DNA from: Chryseobacterium sp. Tr-659
GTDB lineage: Bacteria > Bacteroidota > Bacteroidia > Flavobacteriales > Weeksellaceae
Direction: 5' to 3'
NCBI RefSeq assembly: GCF_011752975.1
Contig: NZ_VWWP01000004.1
Coordinates: 1-64,000, forward strand
Length of the DNA stretch: 64,000 nt
Shown here: in pieces, positions 10,611 to 19,966 of the stretch
How the letters are laid out: each line of letters starts with the position of its first letter
Position numbering within the stretch: position 1 is the stretch's first letter
Made by a program: the position numbers and the translations under genes
The notes under the pieces: generated by a model
Database searches by the model: none
What the model was told of the DNA's origin: nothing
The model's input: the letters and a program-made list of their open reading frames with translations, nothing else

Positions 10611-10722
10611 CAGCTTGCTATATTTTTTCAGTTTTATTTTTTCTGAAAATTACAATATTCAACTGTTGAAAAAATAGACATAATCACTTATTAATCAATA
10701 ATTTAATTTTCAAAAATTTACA

Positions 10723-12267
10723 ATGGCAGAATTGCAGAAAGATTTTTTGTTTGTACTGGTAAAGTCATTGACCACCTCAGAAAAACGACAGTTTAAGTTG
10801 TATGTGAACCGGCTCGGAATTAACGTAGACGCAAAATTCTTACTTCTGTTTTCTGAAATGGATAAGATGAAAGAATATGATGAAAACATAATTATTGAGA
10901 AGAAAATATCAACAAAACAGCAGCTTTCAAACCTTAAGGCTCATCTTTATAAACAAATTCTCGTAAGTCTCCGCATGAACCCAAGTCATCAGAATTATAG
11001 AATTCAGCTTCGGGAACAGCTAGATTTTGCCAATATTTTATATCAAAAAGGGCTTTATAAACAGGCTTTAAAGATACTGGACAAAACCAAGCAGACCGCA
11101 TTGGAGCTTGATGAAAAAAGTATTGCTTCTGAAATTATTGATCTTGAAAAAGTAATTGAATCTCAATTTATTACCCGAAGTATTGAAGGACGTGCAGAAG
11201 AGCTGATCAGGCAATCACAGGAAATAAGCAAACAAAACCGCTATACTACAAAGCTGTCTAACCTTTCGTTGAAATTATACAGCGAAATGCTTACCCACGG
11301 CTATGTAAAAAACGATACCGGCCGTGAAGAAGTTTTAAGTATTTTTAATGAACAGATTAAAAACATCAGACTTGATAAACTGAATTTCACGGAAAAACTC
11401 TGGTATTTTAAAGCGCATGTCTGGAAAAACCAGCTTTTACAGGATTATAAATATACTTTGAAATATGCCTATCAGTGGGTAGATCTTTTTCATAAAAAAC
11501 CAGAGATGATCTACAGTCATCCGGTTTGGTATATCAAAGGAAATACCTATCTGCTGAAAATTCTTTTTCTTTATGGAAATATAGATATTTTGGAGGAACA
11601 TTTTAAAAGTTTCAATAAGATGGTGAATGCCGAAAATTTTGCTCAGAATGAAAACCTTCAATCTTTGATTTTCCTTACCCATTATAATACATTGATGAAT
11701 ATTCACTTTGTAAAAGGTGAATTTTTCACGGGGACAAAACTCATTCCTGAAATAGAGTTAAAGATGGATAAACTCCGAGAAAGGATTGATGAACACCATT
11801 TTATGATTCTTTATCTTAAAATGGCAGCTATGTTTTTTGGCAGTAAAATGTTTAAAAAATCAATTGAATATTCAATGCGGGTCATAGAATCTAAAGGGAA
11901 TGTTCAGGAAGATTTGCTGTTCCATACAAGAATATTGATCTTAATGGCGAAATACGAATCCGGAAATGATGAAGACTATGATGAATTTATTGCCTCTACT
12001 TTAAAGTTCGCAAAAAAGATGAAAAAGCCAGAGGAATTTCATTTTGAAAGCATTCAGTTTTTTAAAAATCTGAATAACCAGATTCCTGATCAAAGGCAAA
12101 AAGCTTTTGAAATTTTTGATAAAAAGCTGGAGGAATTTTCCAAGAATGAATATTACAGAAGATCCTTATTTTATATTGATATCCACGGCTGGATAAAATC
12201 TAAAGTTCAGCATGTGGATGTAATTGAGATTATCAAGCAGAAAGTAAAATATAAAAGAAAAAGCTAG
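10723..12267 (+). CDS. Uncharacterised helical-repeat protein
   Basis: This 514-aa soluble protein has no signal peptide or membrane segment. It opens with MAELQKDFLFVLVKSLTTSEKRQF and looks almost wholly alpha-helical. Stretches such as ANILYQKGLYKQALKILDKTK (residues ~110-130) and later paired helices suggest degenerate TPR-like repeats. I recognise this style from conserved hypothetical proteins of Flavobacteriia but know no function. It is divergent from leuA, sharing a 148-nt gap, and ends at a hairpin before the convergent dipeptidase gene. Confidence 0.8.
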   Translation: MAELQKDFLFVLVKSLTTSEKRQFKLYVNRLGINVDAKFLLLFSEMDKMKEYDENIIIEKKISTKQQLSNLKAHLYKQILVSLRMNPSHQNYRIQLREQLDFANILYQKGLYKQALKILDKTKQTALELDEKSIASEIIDLEKVIESQFITRSIEGRAEELIRQSQEISKQNRYTTKLSNLSLKLYSEMLTHGYVKNDTGREEVLSIFNEQIKNIRLDKLNFTEKLWYFKAHVWKNQLLQDYKYTLKYAYQWVDLFHKKPEMIYSHPVWYIKGNTYLLKILFLYGNIDILEEHFKSFNKMVNAENFAQNENLQSLIFLTHYNTLMNIHFVKGEFFTGTKLIPEIELKMDKLRERIDEHHFMILYLKMAAMFFGSKMFKKSIEYSMRVIESKGNVQEDLLFHTRILILMAKYESGNDEDYDEFIASTLKFAKKMKKPEEFHFESIQFFKNLNNQIPDQRQKAFEIFDKKLEEFSKNEYYRRSLFYIDIHGWIKSKVQHVDVIEIIKQKVKYKRKS

Positions 12268-12297
12268 CAGGAGGTAATTTTTCCAGCCAGCTTTTTT
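12258..12297 (+). terminator. Terminator after the 514-aa gene
   Basis: AAAAAGCTAGC pairs with GCCAGCTTTTTT (one A-C mismatch), followed by a run of six T. The left arm overlaps the stop codon region. Confidence 0.65.
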
Positions 12298-12398
12298 ATC
12301 TTTTTGTCGTTCACAGATTGAGCAGATACAGCAGGCTTTTATTTCGCTGTAATACGGAATCATCTTCAAAAACGGCTCAATTTGCAAGAGAAATTGTA

Positions 12399-13373
12399 TT
12401 ATTTATAAATCCTTTCTATAAAATTCAAAGCATTATTGTGGCTGATTTTTTCCACGATTTCTGTTGAAAATCTTTTTTCAATCTCATCATTGATGGCGGG
12501 ATACACTGAAGCGTTAGAATGTTCAGGGAAGAAAAACGGATGACGGGATTTATCCGGATGATCCTTCCAGTAAAAGTAATCGGCTCCATAAGCGATATTA
12601 TCTTCTGCACCAAGATCCAGCCCGTATTGAATATGTTCATACAATCTTTCAGGATGTTCAAAATCAACATAATCTTTAATAAAATTCAACCCTATCAATC
12701 CATTTCTGTTGATCACTTCTTTTGCCAGCTCATCAGGAAGATTTCTTTTGTTTTTACAGACTGTTCTGTAATTTGAATGGCTTGCCAGTACAGGAATTGA
12801 AAAATTTCTCTGATCTATGTAGTTAAAAATATCATAGGCAAGCTGGTCACTTGTGTGGGCCAGATCAATTGCTATCTTTCTATCAGCAATATAATCGATC
12901 AAAACTTTTCCATCATCTTTTAGGCCGGCTTCCGAATTGTTTCCGCCTCCAAAACGATTTTCTGTATGATGGGTAAGCCCGATATAAAAGACTTTCTGAG
13001 TATTTTCGATAATAGTTTCCAGATTTTTAAATCCGGAATCCAGGCTTTCGGTTTCATCACAAAAGGCAGATCCGTTCTCTATGGAAGCAATGACTCCTAC
13101 CTTGTTTTTATTTTCCTCATTTTTATAATCATCTCCATCAAAGAAGAAAAAATTTTCATTTTTTATAAGATCTGAAAATAATTGGCTTTGTTTCTTCCCT
13201 TCTGCAGTACTACCTGTTCCCGTTCCTGCATAAATCGCCATTACCTGCAACATAACATTCCCTTCCTTTAAATAAGGTAATGAGCACCCTATCTCTTTAT
13301 CATCAATAGTTGAATTTGATCCTAGCAAATAGTGGAGTAAATCGCAATGCAGATCAATGTTTAATATATTCAT
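12399..13373 (-). CDS. Membrane dipeptidase-like metallopeptidase, M19 family
   Basis: M19 enzymes cleave dipeptides with a two-zinc site in an amidohydrolase-type TIM barrel. This 324-aa protein shows the N-terminal HCD metal motif (DLHCDLLHYLL), a Glu in SIENGSAF, and the His-bearing GLTHHTENRFGGG, DLAHTSDQLAYD and PVLASHSNYR. GADYFYW follows near the C-terminus. It lacks a signal peptide, so it is probably cytoplasmic. It stands alone on the minus strand, convergent with the 514-aa gene. The physiological substrate is unknown. Confidence 0.88.
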   Translation of the reverse strand: MNILNIDLHCDLLHYLLGSNSTIDDKEIGCSLPYLKEGNVMLQVMAIYAGTGTGSTAEGKKQSQLFSDLIKNENFFFFDGDDYKNEENKNKVGVIASIENGSAFCDETESLDSGFKNLETIIENTQKVFYIGLTHHTENRFGGGNNSEAGLKDDGKVLIDYIADRKIAIDLAHTSDQLAYDIFNYIDQRNFSIPVLASHSNYRTVCKNKRNLPDELAKEVINRNGLIGLNFIKDYVDFEHPERLYEHIQYGLDLGAEDNIAYGADYFYWKDHPDKSRHPFFFPEHSNASVYPAINDEIEKRFSTEIVEKISHNNALNFIERIYK

Positions 13374-13788
13374 AATTATCTGTAATTTTGGGAGTTATAT
13401 TTTTGATTGGGTGTATTATTTACTGAAGATAATAATACAATTCTTATTTGAATAATCACTGTATATTTTTCTTCAATTTGAATCCTTTAAATTAGCATTA
13501 TTCATCATAGTAATATCATATTTTAATTAAGTTTATGAGATTTAAAATATCTATTACTATTTATCTTGATCGCGACAGATTTTTAAGAATAACAGGCTTT
13601 ACAAGCTTGATTGCAGACATAAAAAGCAGGCTTTTTTCCTCTGAAAATCTTTAAGTGCATAAGCTATAAAAGTTCAAACAGTAAAAATCTTCTGTTATTT
13701 AATATTAATTATCATTCTAAATAGGTGCTAATATAGTTTATTATCTAAAAAATGCGTATTTTTGCATCTTAAAATTTCTTAGTAAACA
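13374..13788. other. Divergent intergenic region, M19 gene and thrS
   Basis: This 415-nt AT-rich stretch has no supportable gene. It holds the thrS promoter box near its right end. I see no tRNA-like or T-box-like structure and no obvious leader peptide. A GC-bearing patch around 13565-13640 is unexplained. Confidence 0.5.
13757..13764 (+). promoter_or_regulatory. Candidate -7 box of thrS
   Basis: TATTTTTG matches TANNTTTG, 25 nt before the thrS ATG. The -33 element is not clear; TTTA at 13737-13740 is slightly too close. Confidence 0.5.
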
Positions 13789-15708
13789 ATGATAAAAATT
13801 ACACTTCCAGACAATAGTGTCAAAGAATTCGAGGGAGCAGTTACTCCCCTAGATGTGGCAAAATCTATAAGCGAGGGATTGGCTAGAAATACCATTTCCG
13901 CAATTGTTAATGACAAACAAGTAGAAACGACCACACCTATAACCACGGATTCTACGGTACAGCTTTTGACCTGGAATGATGATCTTGGAAAGAAGGCTTT
14001 CTGGCACTCTTCTGCCCACCTTTTGGCGCAGGCTATCCTTGAGTTTTATCCGAATGCTAAGTTGACCATTGGTCCGGCAATTGAAAGCGGATTCTACTAT
14101 GATGTAGATTTCGGGGATGAAAGCTTATCTGAAAAAGATTTCGAAAAAATCGAAAAAAAGATTCTGGAAAATGCGAAGAAAGGTTCTACTTTCTCTCTAT
14201 ATCCGGTTTCTAAAGATGAAGCTTTAAAAACATATGCAGACAACCCATACAAAGTGGAACTCATCTCTAATCTTAATGATGGAGAAATCACTTTTGTAAC
14301 TCATGATAACTTCACAGATTTATGCCGTGGAGGGCACATTCCTAATACAGGTATTGTGAAAGCAGTTAAAATTTTAAATGCTGCAGGAGCTTACTGGAGA
14401 GGAAATGAGAAAAACCCTCAGCTGACAAGAGTATATGGTATCTCTTTCCCAAAACAGAAAGATCTTACTGAATATCTTGAAAGATTAGAAGAAGCAAAAA
14501 GAAGAGATCACAGAAAATTAGGTAAAGAACTTGGAATTTTCGCATTCTCTGAAAAAGTAGGTGCAGGTTTACCGCTTTGGTTACCAAAAGGAACCGCTTT
14601 AAGAAGAAAATTGGAAAACTTCCTTTCTGATGCTCAGAAAAAAGGCGGTTATGAATTCGTAATGTCTCCACACATTGGAGCAAAAGAATTATATGTAACT
14701 TCCGGACACTGGGATAAATACGGTGCAGACAGCTTCCAGCCTATCAAAACTCCGAATGAAGGAGAAGAGTTCTTATTGAAGCCTATGAACTGCCCTCACC
14801 ACTGTGAAATTTATAAAACATCACAATGGAGCTATAGAGATCTTCCTAAGAGATATGCAGAGTTCGGTACAGTATACAGATATGAGCAAAGTGGAGAACT
14901 TCACGGATTGACAAGAGTTCGTGGGTTTACTCAGGATGACGCTCACCTATTCTGTACTCCGGATCAGCTTTCTGAGGAGTTTGAAAAAGTAATAGACCTG
15001 ACACTTTATGTGTTCAAGTCTTTAGGATTCGAAGATTTTGTAACTCAGGTTTCTTTAAGAGATCCTGAAAACAGAGAGAAATATATCGGTTCTGATGAAA
15101 ACTGGGAGAAAGCAGAAAACGCAATTATCAACGCAGCGAATAAAAAAGGATTAAAAACGGTAATAGAATACGGAGAAGCTGCATTCTACGGACCTAAGCT
15201 TGACTTCATGGTGAAAGATGCATTAGGAAGAAAATGGCAGCTTGGAACGATTCAGGTAGATTATAACTTACCGGAAAGATTTGACCTTCATTATATCGGA
15301 AGTGATAACGAAAAGCACAGACCGGTAATGATCCACAGAGCACCTTTCGGTTCAATGGAGCGTTTTATTGCGATCCTATTAGAAAATACTGCTGGTGATT
15401 TCCCATTATGGCTAAGCCCGGATCAGTTTATTATTCTCCCAATCAGTGAAAAATATGTAGATTATTCAAAAAATGTTTCACAATTTTTGGAAAATCACGA
15501 TATTAGCGGTCAGATTGATGACAGAAACGAGAAAACCGGTAAGAAGATCCGTGATGCTGAATTGAAGAAGATCCCATTCATGCTTGTTGTAGGGGAAAAT
15601 GAAGAAAAAGAAGGCACAATTTCTGTAAGAAGACGTGGTGAAGGAGATCTTGGAGCAATGAAACTGGAAGATTTTGTTGCTTACTTCAAAAAAGAAGCAG
15701 CCATCTAA
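13789..15708 (+). CDS. thrS: Threonyl-tRNA synthetase
   Basis: ThrS charges tRNA-Thr. The 639-aa protein has full family architecture. An N-terminal TGS domain ([20 protein letters not shown]) is followed by the editing/SAD domain with [11 protein letters not shown] (~residues 73-83) and [12 protein letters not shown], including the zinc/editing His. The class II catalytic core has [10 protein letters not shown] and [13 protein letters not shown], and the anticodon-binding domain ends the protein. It is followed by infC, as in many bacteria, with a hairpin between them. Confidence 0.98.
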   Translation: MIKITLPDNSVKEFEGAVTPLDVAKSISEGLARNTISAIVNDKQVETTTPITTDSTVQLLTWNDDLGKKAFWHSSAHLLAQAILEFYPNAKLTIGPAIESGFYYDVDFGDESLSEKDFEKIEKKILENAKKGSTFSLYPVSKDEALKTYADNPYKVELISNLNDGEITFVTHDNFTDLCRGGHIPNTGIVKAVKILNAAGAYWRGNEKNPQLTRVYGISFPKQKDLTEYLERLEEAKRRDHRKLGKELGIFAFSEKVGAGLPLWLPKGTALRRKLENFLSDAQKKGGYEFVMSPHIGAKELYVTSGHWDKYGADSFQPIKTPNEGEEFLLKPMNCPHHCEIYKTSQWSYRDLPKRYAEFGTVYRYEQSGELHGLTRVRGFTQDDAHLFCTPDQLSEEFEKVIDLTLYVFKSLGFEDFVTQVSLRDPENREKYIGSDENWEKAENAIINAANKKGLKTVIEYGEAAFYGPKLDFMVKDALGRKWQLGTIQVDYNLPERFDLHYIGSDNEKHRPVMIHRAPFGSMERFIAILLENTAGDFPLWLSPDQFIILPISEKYVDYSKNVSQFLENHDISGQIDDRNEKTGKKIRDAELKKIPFMLVVGENEEKEGTISVRRRGEGDLGAMKLEDFVAYFKKEAAI

Positions 15709-15726
15709 TCTGAATAAAAAAGAATT

Positions 15727-15769
15727 AAATCCTGAGCGATTCAGAAAATAGATCAATCGCTCAAGATTT
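15727..15769 (+). other. Stable hairpin between thrS and infC
   Basis: AAATCCTGAGCGAT (15727-15740) pairs with ATCGCTCAAGATTT (15756-15769) over 14 bp with one C-A mismatch. No T-run follows on the plus strand, so it is a poor terminator. It may be a processing or regulatory element ahead of infC. Confidence 0.5.
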
Positions 15770-15807
15770 TAAATAAATAAGTAGTTAACCAATAAAATTA
15801 TAATACA

Positions 15808-16368
15808 ATAGCACAAAGATTTAACAACAGGGGCCCACAGAGACGTCCGGTACAAGAGGACGCTCACTTGATCAACGATAAAATTCGTGTGAGAGAGCTT
15901 CGTTTAGTGGGCGATAACGTAGAACCGGGAGTTTATCCAATTGACAAGGCAAGACAGCTTGCTACAGAACAGGAATTGGATCTGGTAGTAATTTCCGATA
16001 AAGCAGAACCATTCATTGCGAGAATATTAGACTATAAAAAGTTTTTATACGAGCAAAAGAAAAAACAGAAGGAACTTAAAGCTAAGCAGGTAAAAGTAGT
16101 TGTAAAAGAGATCCGTTTCGGGCCTCAGACTGATGATCACGATTACGAATTCAAGAAAAAGCATGCTGAAAAATTCCTTGAAGAAGGTTCTAAACTTAAA
16201 ACCTACGTATTTTTTAAAGGACGTTCGATTATCTTTAAGGACCAGGGAGAAATTTTGCTTTTAAAACTTGCTCAGGAATTGGAGCATGTGGGTAAAGTAG
16301 ACCAGCTTCCTAAACTTGAAGGAAAAAGGATGATTATGATGATGAGTCCTAAAAAACCAGCAAAATAA
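15808..16368 (+). CDS. infC: Translation initiation factor IF-3, probable ATA start
   Basis: IF-3 binds the 30S subunit and proofreads start-codon choice. No ATG start is available. An in-frame TAA lies at 15793-15795. The open frame contains ATA at 15808 (giving [20 protein letters not shown]) and TTG at 15868. The ATA start yields 186 aa and an Arg-rich N-terminal extension before [20 protein letters not shown], like the extensions I know in flavobacterial IF-3. The TTG start would remove it. Family motifs include [35 protein letters not shown] and [10 protein letters not shown]. Rare start codons in infC are known to allow self-regulation by IF-3. Confidence 0.9.
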   Translation: MAQRFNNRGPQRRPVQEDAHLINDKIRVRELRLVGDNVEPGVYPIDKARQLATEQELDLVVISDKAEPFIARILDYKKFLYEQKKKQKELKAKQVKVVVKEIRFGPQTDDHDYEFKKKHAEKFLEEGSKLKTYVFFKGRSIIFKDQGEILLLKLAQELEHVGKVDQLPKLEGKRMIMMMSPKKPAK

Positions 16369-16389
16369 TTAAGTCATTATTTTACATAC

Positions 16390-16417
16390 AAACCTCAAAG
16401 CAATTTGAGGTTTTTTT
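16390..16417 (+). terminator. Terminator after infC
   Basis: AAACCTCAAA (16390-16399) and TTTGAGGTTT (16404-16413) pair perfectly around a 4-nt loop and run into seven T. This separates infC from the downstream hydrolase. Confidence 0.85.
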
Positions 16418-16678
16418 ATTTTATTACCATGGGAAATTTCATCGTACAACAACCTATTTTCCATATGTTTTATTTCGGTGAGTAAAGAAAAGTGATCTTG
16501 CTGCTGAAGAGCTGCCATGATATATATTCACTTAGAAAAAATCTATTTCACTCCAATCTGCGCTCCTTTTTATAGCCGAATCTATTGCTGTTAAATTTAC
16601 GTTAATGATATTTTCTTATTGTTCTTATATTTTAATCAATTATTATCTTAGATCAATGTATTGTGAAGATTTTCCATC

Positions 16679-16686
16679 TAGATTTG
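16679..16686 (+). promoter_or_regulatory. Candidate -7 box of the alpha/beta hydrolase gene
   Basis: TAGATTTG matches TANNTTTG about 51 nt before the ATG. Between the infC terminator and this box I see nothing else in the 369-nt gap. Confidence 0.45.
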
Positions 16687-16737
16687 CAGATATATAAAAA
16701 TAAAACGAACTATTATTAATAACATAAAATAAAAACA

Positions 16738-17559
16738 ATGAGCACACTTAAATTAAAAGACGGAACAGAGATTTATTACAAAGACTGGGGCAAAGGGCAG
16801 ACCATTTTCTTTCATCACGGATGGCCTTTATCAAGTGATGATTGGGATGCACAAATGTTTTTCTTTCTGGAACAAGGCTACAGAGTAATTGCTCACGACA
16901 GAAGAGGCCATGGAAGATCCGAGCAAACTCCTTACGGACACGATATGAATACTTATGCTTCAGACGTAGCAGAGATTGTTGAGGCATTGGATCTGAAAGA
17001 TGTAATTCACGTAGGACATTCCACAGGAGGTGGTGAAGTGATCCGATATGTTGCTAAACATGGGAATGGCAGGGTTTCAAAAGCTGTTTTGGTAAGTGCT
17101 GTTACTCCTATTATGGTTCAGAATGAAAATAATCCGAACGGAGTTCCGATTTCTGTTTTTGATGACATCAGAAATAATACGGCAAAACACAGACAGCAGT
17201 TCTTTATCGATATTACTTTCCCATTTTATGGCTACAACAGAGAAGGAGCCGAGGTTTCCGAGGGAATCCAGAGAAACTGGTGGAGACAGGGCATGAACGG
17301 ATCTATTAAAGCTCATTACGATTGTATCAAAGCTTTCTCTGAGACAGATTTTACAGAGGATCTTAAAAGTGTGGATGTACCGGTATTGGTAATGCATGGC
17401 GAAGATGATCAGATTGTACCTTTTGAAACAACGGGTAAAGTAGCTGCTACTCTGCTTAAAAACGGAAAACTGATCTCTTATCCTGGTTTCCCACACGGAA
17501 TGCCAACAACGGAAGCCGAGACCATCAACAGAGATCTCTTGGCATTTATCAAGTCTTAA
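16738..17559 (+). CDS. Alpha/beta hydrolase, cofactor-free haloperoxidase/arylesterase type
   Basis: This 273-aa cytoplasmic hydrolase shows HHGWPLSSDDWD (oxyanion region), AHDRRGHGRSEQ, and the nucleophile elbow GHSTGGGEV with Ser near residue 95. The acid lies in MHGEDDQIVP and the catalytic His in GFPHGMPTTEAE. This set is typical of non-heme chloroperoxidase-like esterases. The natural substrate cannot be told. It interrupts the usual infC-rpmI-rplT order and has its own promoter box and terminator, so it appears to be an independent unit. Confidence 0.93.
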   Translation: MSTLKLKDGTEIYYKDWGKGQTIFFHHGWPLSSDDWDAQMFFFLEQGYRVIAHDRRGHGRSEQTPYGHDMNTYASDVAEIVEALDLKDVIHVGHSTGGGEVIRYVAKHGNGRVSKAVLVSAVTPIMVQNENNPNGVPISVFDDIRNNTAKHRQQFFIDITFPFYGYNREGAEVSEGIQRNWWRQGMNGSIKAHYDCIKAFSETDFTEDLKSVDVPVLVMHGEDDQIVPFETTGKVAATLLKNGKLISYPGFPHGMPTTEAETINRDLLAFIKS

Positions 17560-17578
17560 TTATCTCCTTTCATATATA

Positions 17579-17614
17579 AAAGCTGTAATTGATCTTTTCA
17601 ATACAGCTTTTTTT
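17579..17614 (+). terminator. Terminator after the hydrolase gene
   Basis: AAAGCTGTAATTGA pairs with TCAATACAGCTTT with a single-base bulge, then a T-run. Confidence 0.75.
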
Positions 17615-17665
17615 ACATCCAAATCCACACAGCTTTCTTCTGTAAAGGGATTAAAGTAAAAATCC

Positions 17666-17696
17666 TTTCATGTGTCACATTTTTTTTGTAATTTTG
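17666..17696 (+). promoter_or_regulatory. Promoter of rpmI-rplT
   Basis: TTTC (17666-17669), a 19-nt spacer, then TAATTTTG (17689-17696) fit the Bacteroidetes promoter. This gives the L35/L20 genes their own transcription start. Confidence 0.6.
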
Positions 17697-17771
17697 CAAA
17701 CTATTATTCCTAATGTCCTTAGGAGTAACCAAAACAGATATTGATAACAAAAACAATAAAAAAGCAAAACA

Positions 17772-17969
17772 ATGCCAAAATTAAAAACGAAATCAGGTGC
17801 TAAGAAACGTTTTGCTCTTACTGGTACTGGTAAGATCAAAAGAAAAAACGCTTACAAAAGCCACATCTTAACTAAGAAAGAAACTAAGCAGAAGAGAAAT
17901 CTTACTACTACTTCTTACGTAGCTAAAGTGGACGAAAAAAGCGTTCAACGTCAATTAGCAATTAAGTAG
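17772..17969 (+). CDS. rpmI: 50S ribosomal protein L35
   Basis: The 65-aa basic protein begins [20 protein letters not shown] and contains [16 protein letters not shown], the L35 signature. Length is normal. It is followed by rplT after 120 nt, the usual pair. Confidence 0.97.
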   Translation: MPKLKTKSGAKKRFALTGTGKIKRKNAYKSHILTKKETKQKRNLTTTSYVAKVDEKSVQRQLAIK

Positions 17970-18021
17970 TTTTTATAAATCTATATTCGGTTTATAAGAA
18001 TTCAAAACAAATTCAAAATTT

Positions 18022-18066
18022 TAACCCTGAAACGGTGCAAATAAGAGTAACATCAGTTGCCGCCCT
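18022..18066 (+). other. Non-AT-rich leader segment before rplT
   Basis: The rpmI-rplT gap contains ACCCTGAAACGGTGCAAATA followed by CATCAGTTGCCGCCC, clearly richer in G/C than its AT-rich surroundings. CGG..CAA can pair with TTGCCG. It may be a structured mRNA site for ribosomal-protein control; that is inference. Confidence 0.3.
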
Positions 18067-18089
18067 TTTCAAAAAAAACAATTTAAATT

Positions 18090-18434
18090 ATGCCAAGATC
18101 AGTAAATGCCGTAGCTTCAAGAGCTCGCAGAAAGAAAATTTTTAAGCAAGCTAAAGGTTTTTTCGGAAGAAGAAAGAACGTTTGGACTGTAGCTAAAAAC
18201 GCGGTAGAAAAAGCAATGCAATATGCTTACCGTGGTAGAAAAGAGAAGAAAAGAAACTTCAGAGCACTTTGGATCACTCGTATCAACGCGGGAACCAGAG
18301 AGCACGGAATGTCTTACTCTCAATTTATGGGAGCTCTTAAAAAGAACAACATCGAACTTAACAGAAAAGTTTTAGCAGATTTAGCAATGAATCACCCTGA
18401 AGCTTTCAAAGCTGTTGTAGATCAAGTAAAATAA
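18090..18434 (+). CDS. rplT: 50S ribosomal protein L20
   Basis: The 114-aa protein begins [20 protein letters not shown] and contains [21 protein letters not shown] and [24 protein letters not shown] sequence, all hallmark L20 regions. Length is standard. L20 binds 23S rRNA during large-subunit assembly and in other bacteria represses its own operon. Confidence 0.97.
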   Translation: MPRSVNAVASRARRKKIFKQAKGFFGRRKNVWTVAKNAVEKAMQYAYRGRKEKKRNFRALWITRINAGTREHGMSYSQFMGALKKNNIELNRKVLADLAMNHPEAFKAVVDQVK

Positions 18435-18462
18435 TGTAGAATAGATTTTGTTATCAATATAG

Positions 18463-18489
18463 TCCCGGGTTTTCCCGGGATTTTTTTTT
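18463..18489 (+). terminator. Strong terminator after rplT
   Basis: TCCCGGG/CCCGGGA stem with a TTTT loop followed by at least nine T. Confidence 0.9.
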
Positions 18490-18490
18490 G

Positions 18491-18734
18491 TGTTTTTTTG
18501 CAGATTCTTTTTTCATCGAAATATCATTAAAAATTCAAATTAAAAAAACATAAATAGTTAAAAATATAATAATACATTTAATTTAAAGTGAATATAAAAC
18601 TAGTGTAATAATAAATTGACTAACAAGTTTTATAATTATTAAAAAATCAATTAAAATACAATAAATAGCTTTAATTATTGAATACAAATGGCAATTTATT
18701 ATTATATTAGCAACCGAGAAAAGAATTTAATAAA
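18491..18734. other. AT-rich upstream region of the peptidase array
   Basis: No gene is seen. TATATTAG near 18706, just before the first peptidase gene, recurs before the third peptidase gene (~21350) and the gene at 38792 (~38756). It is one mismatch from TANNTTTG, so it is a possible weak -7 element. Confidence 0.35.
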
Positions 18735-19916
18735 ATGAAAAGAATTGCAGCTTTTTTACTCACTTCTGTGGCAGTACAAAGTATTGGAGCACAGAGTTTT
18801 ATTCAGGCATATAAAGACAGAGCTGATATGGTTACCCAAGCTAATATCACAGCAAATCTTCAGCAGTTTGCAGGTTTGGGGATAAAAACCACGGGTTCGG
18901 CTGCCAATACGGCTGCATTCGACTGGGTTAAAAACAAATACCTCTCCTATGGATACGCAGCCAATACAATTACGGAAGATATCTTTACCTACGGCAGCAC
19001 AAATCCAAAAAATTTAATCATTACCAAAACGGGAACTTTGTATCCTGACAAATATGTAATTATCTGCGGGCATTATGATACTATTATAGGAGCTGGAGTG
19101 AGCGATAATGGCAGCGGAACTTCTATTATTTTGGAAGCTGCAAGAATTTTAAAAGATGTTCCTACTGAATATTCTATAAAATTCATTCATTTTTCCGGAG
19201 AGGAACAGGGACTTCTCGGTAGTAAACACTATGTAAATAATGTTGCTTATGAAGCAGGTGTTCAAAAATTAGATATAAAACTGGTTTTAAATATTGATCA
19301 GGTAGGAGGACTTATAGGAAATAATAACAATACCATAACCTGTGAAAGAGATACGGGAGGAGTATCATCTAATAATGCAGCATCTAATACAGCCACTCAG
19401 GAGCTGATGAACTGCACTACCCTGTACTCTCCTCTCCAGACCAATCTGTCTTATGCTTACAGCTCGGATTATATGCCTTTTGAGGCCAAAGGATATATTA
19501 TTACAGGGTTTTATGAATATCTGAGAAGCCAAAATGAACATACTGCAAATGATACATTTGCCAATATTGATCCAGTGTATGTTTTTAATGTAGGAAAAGC
19601 GGCAGTAGGTGCTTTACAGCATTTTGCAGTGGCTGCAACCACCAATAATCTTTTAAGTACAAACGAAAATTCTGTAAGAAAAGCTTCGGAGTCTGTTAGA
19701 ATCTACCCTAACCCGGCCAAAGATACGGTTACTATTGAGTTTCCGCAAAAGGTAAAACAATTCAGCGTTGAGATTGGTGATATGGCCGGAAATATTGTAT
19801 TAAGTACGGAAAATCAGGAGAAAATCAATGTATCCGGGCTTAAGAACGGGGTTTATACATTTACGATAAAAACAGATAAAGGAAACACCACAAAAAAAAT
19901 AATCATTGAAAAATAA
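18735..19916 (+). CDS. Secreted M28 zinc peptidase with T9SS tail, copy 1
   Basis: M28 enzymes are two-zinc aminopeptidases. This 393-aa protein has a signal peptide (MKRIAAFLLTSVAVQSIGAQ). The metal and catalytic residues are in order: His in CGHYDT (~113), Asp in SDNGSGTS (~124), the Glu pair in GEEQGLLGS (~156), Asp in NIDQVGG, and His in EHTANDTF. The last ~75 residues are a type A T9SS sorting domain (IYPNPAKDTVTIEF, GVYTFTIKT). It is the first of three tandem paralogues. Signal peptide and tail imply a secreted or surface enzyme; the substrate is unknown. Confidence 0.95.
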   Translation: MKRIAAFLLTSVAVQSIGAQSFIQAYKDRADMVTQANITANLQQFAGLGIKTTGSAANTAAFDWVKNKYLSYGYAANTITEDIFTYGSTNPKNLIITKTGTLYPDKYVIICGHYDTIIGAGVSDNGSGTSIILEAARILKDVPTEYSIKFIHFSGEEQGLLGSKHYVNNVAYEAGVQKLDIKLVLNIDQVGGLIGNNNNTITCERDTGGVSSNNAASNTATQELMNCTTLYSPLQTNLSYAYSSDYMPFEAKGYIITGFYEYLRSQNEHTANDTFANIDPVYVFNVGKAAVGALQHFAVAATTNNLLSTNENSVRKASESVRIYPNPAKDTVTIEFPQKVKQFSVEIGDMAGNIVLSTENQEKINVSGLKNGVYTFTIKTDKGNTTKKIIIEK

Positions 19917-19966
19917 ATAATGCTGATAAAGTACGATCAATACATCTTATCAGGTATTAATATAGT

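Noticed and set aside
10575..10722. Leucine leader peptide and attenuator before leuA
   Set aside because: The -7 box lies only about 29 nt before leuA, and no Leu-rich short frame or terminator hairpin fits.
15868..15870. TTG as the infC start
   Set aside because: It would remove the Arg-rich N-terminus shared by flavobacterial IF-3 proteins; ATA at 15808 explains the upstream open frame better.
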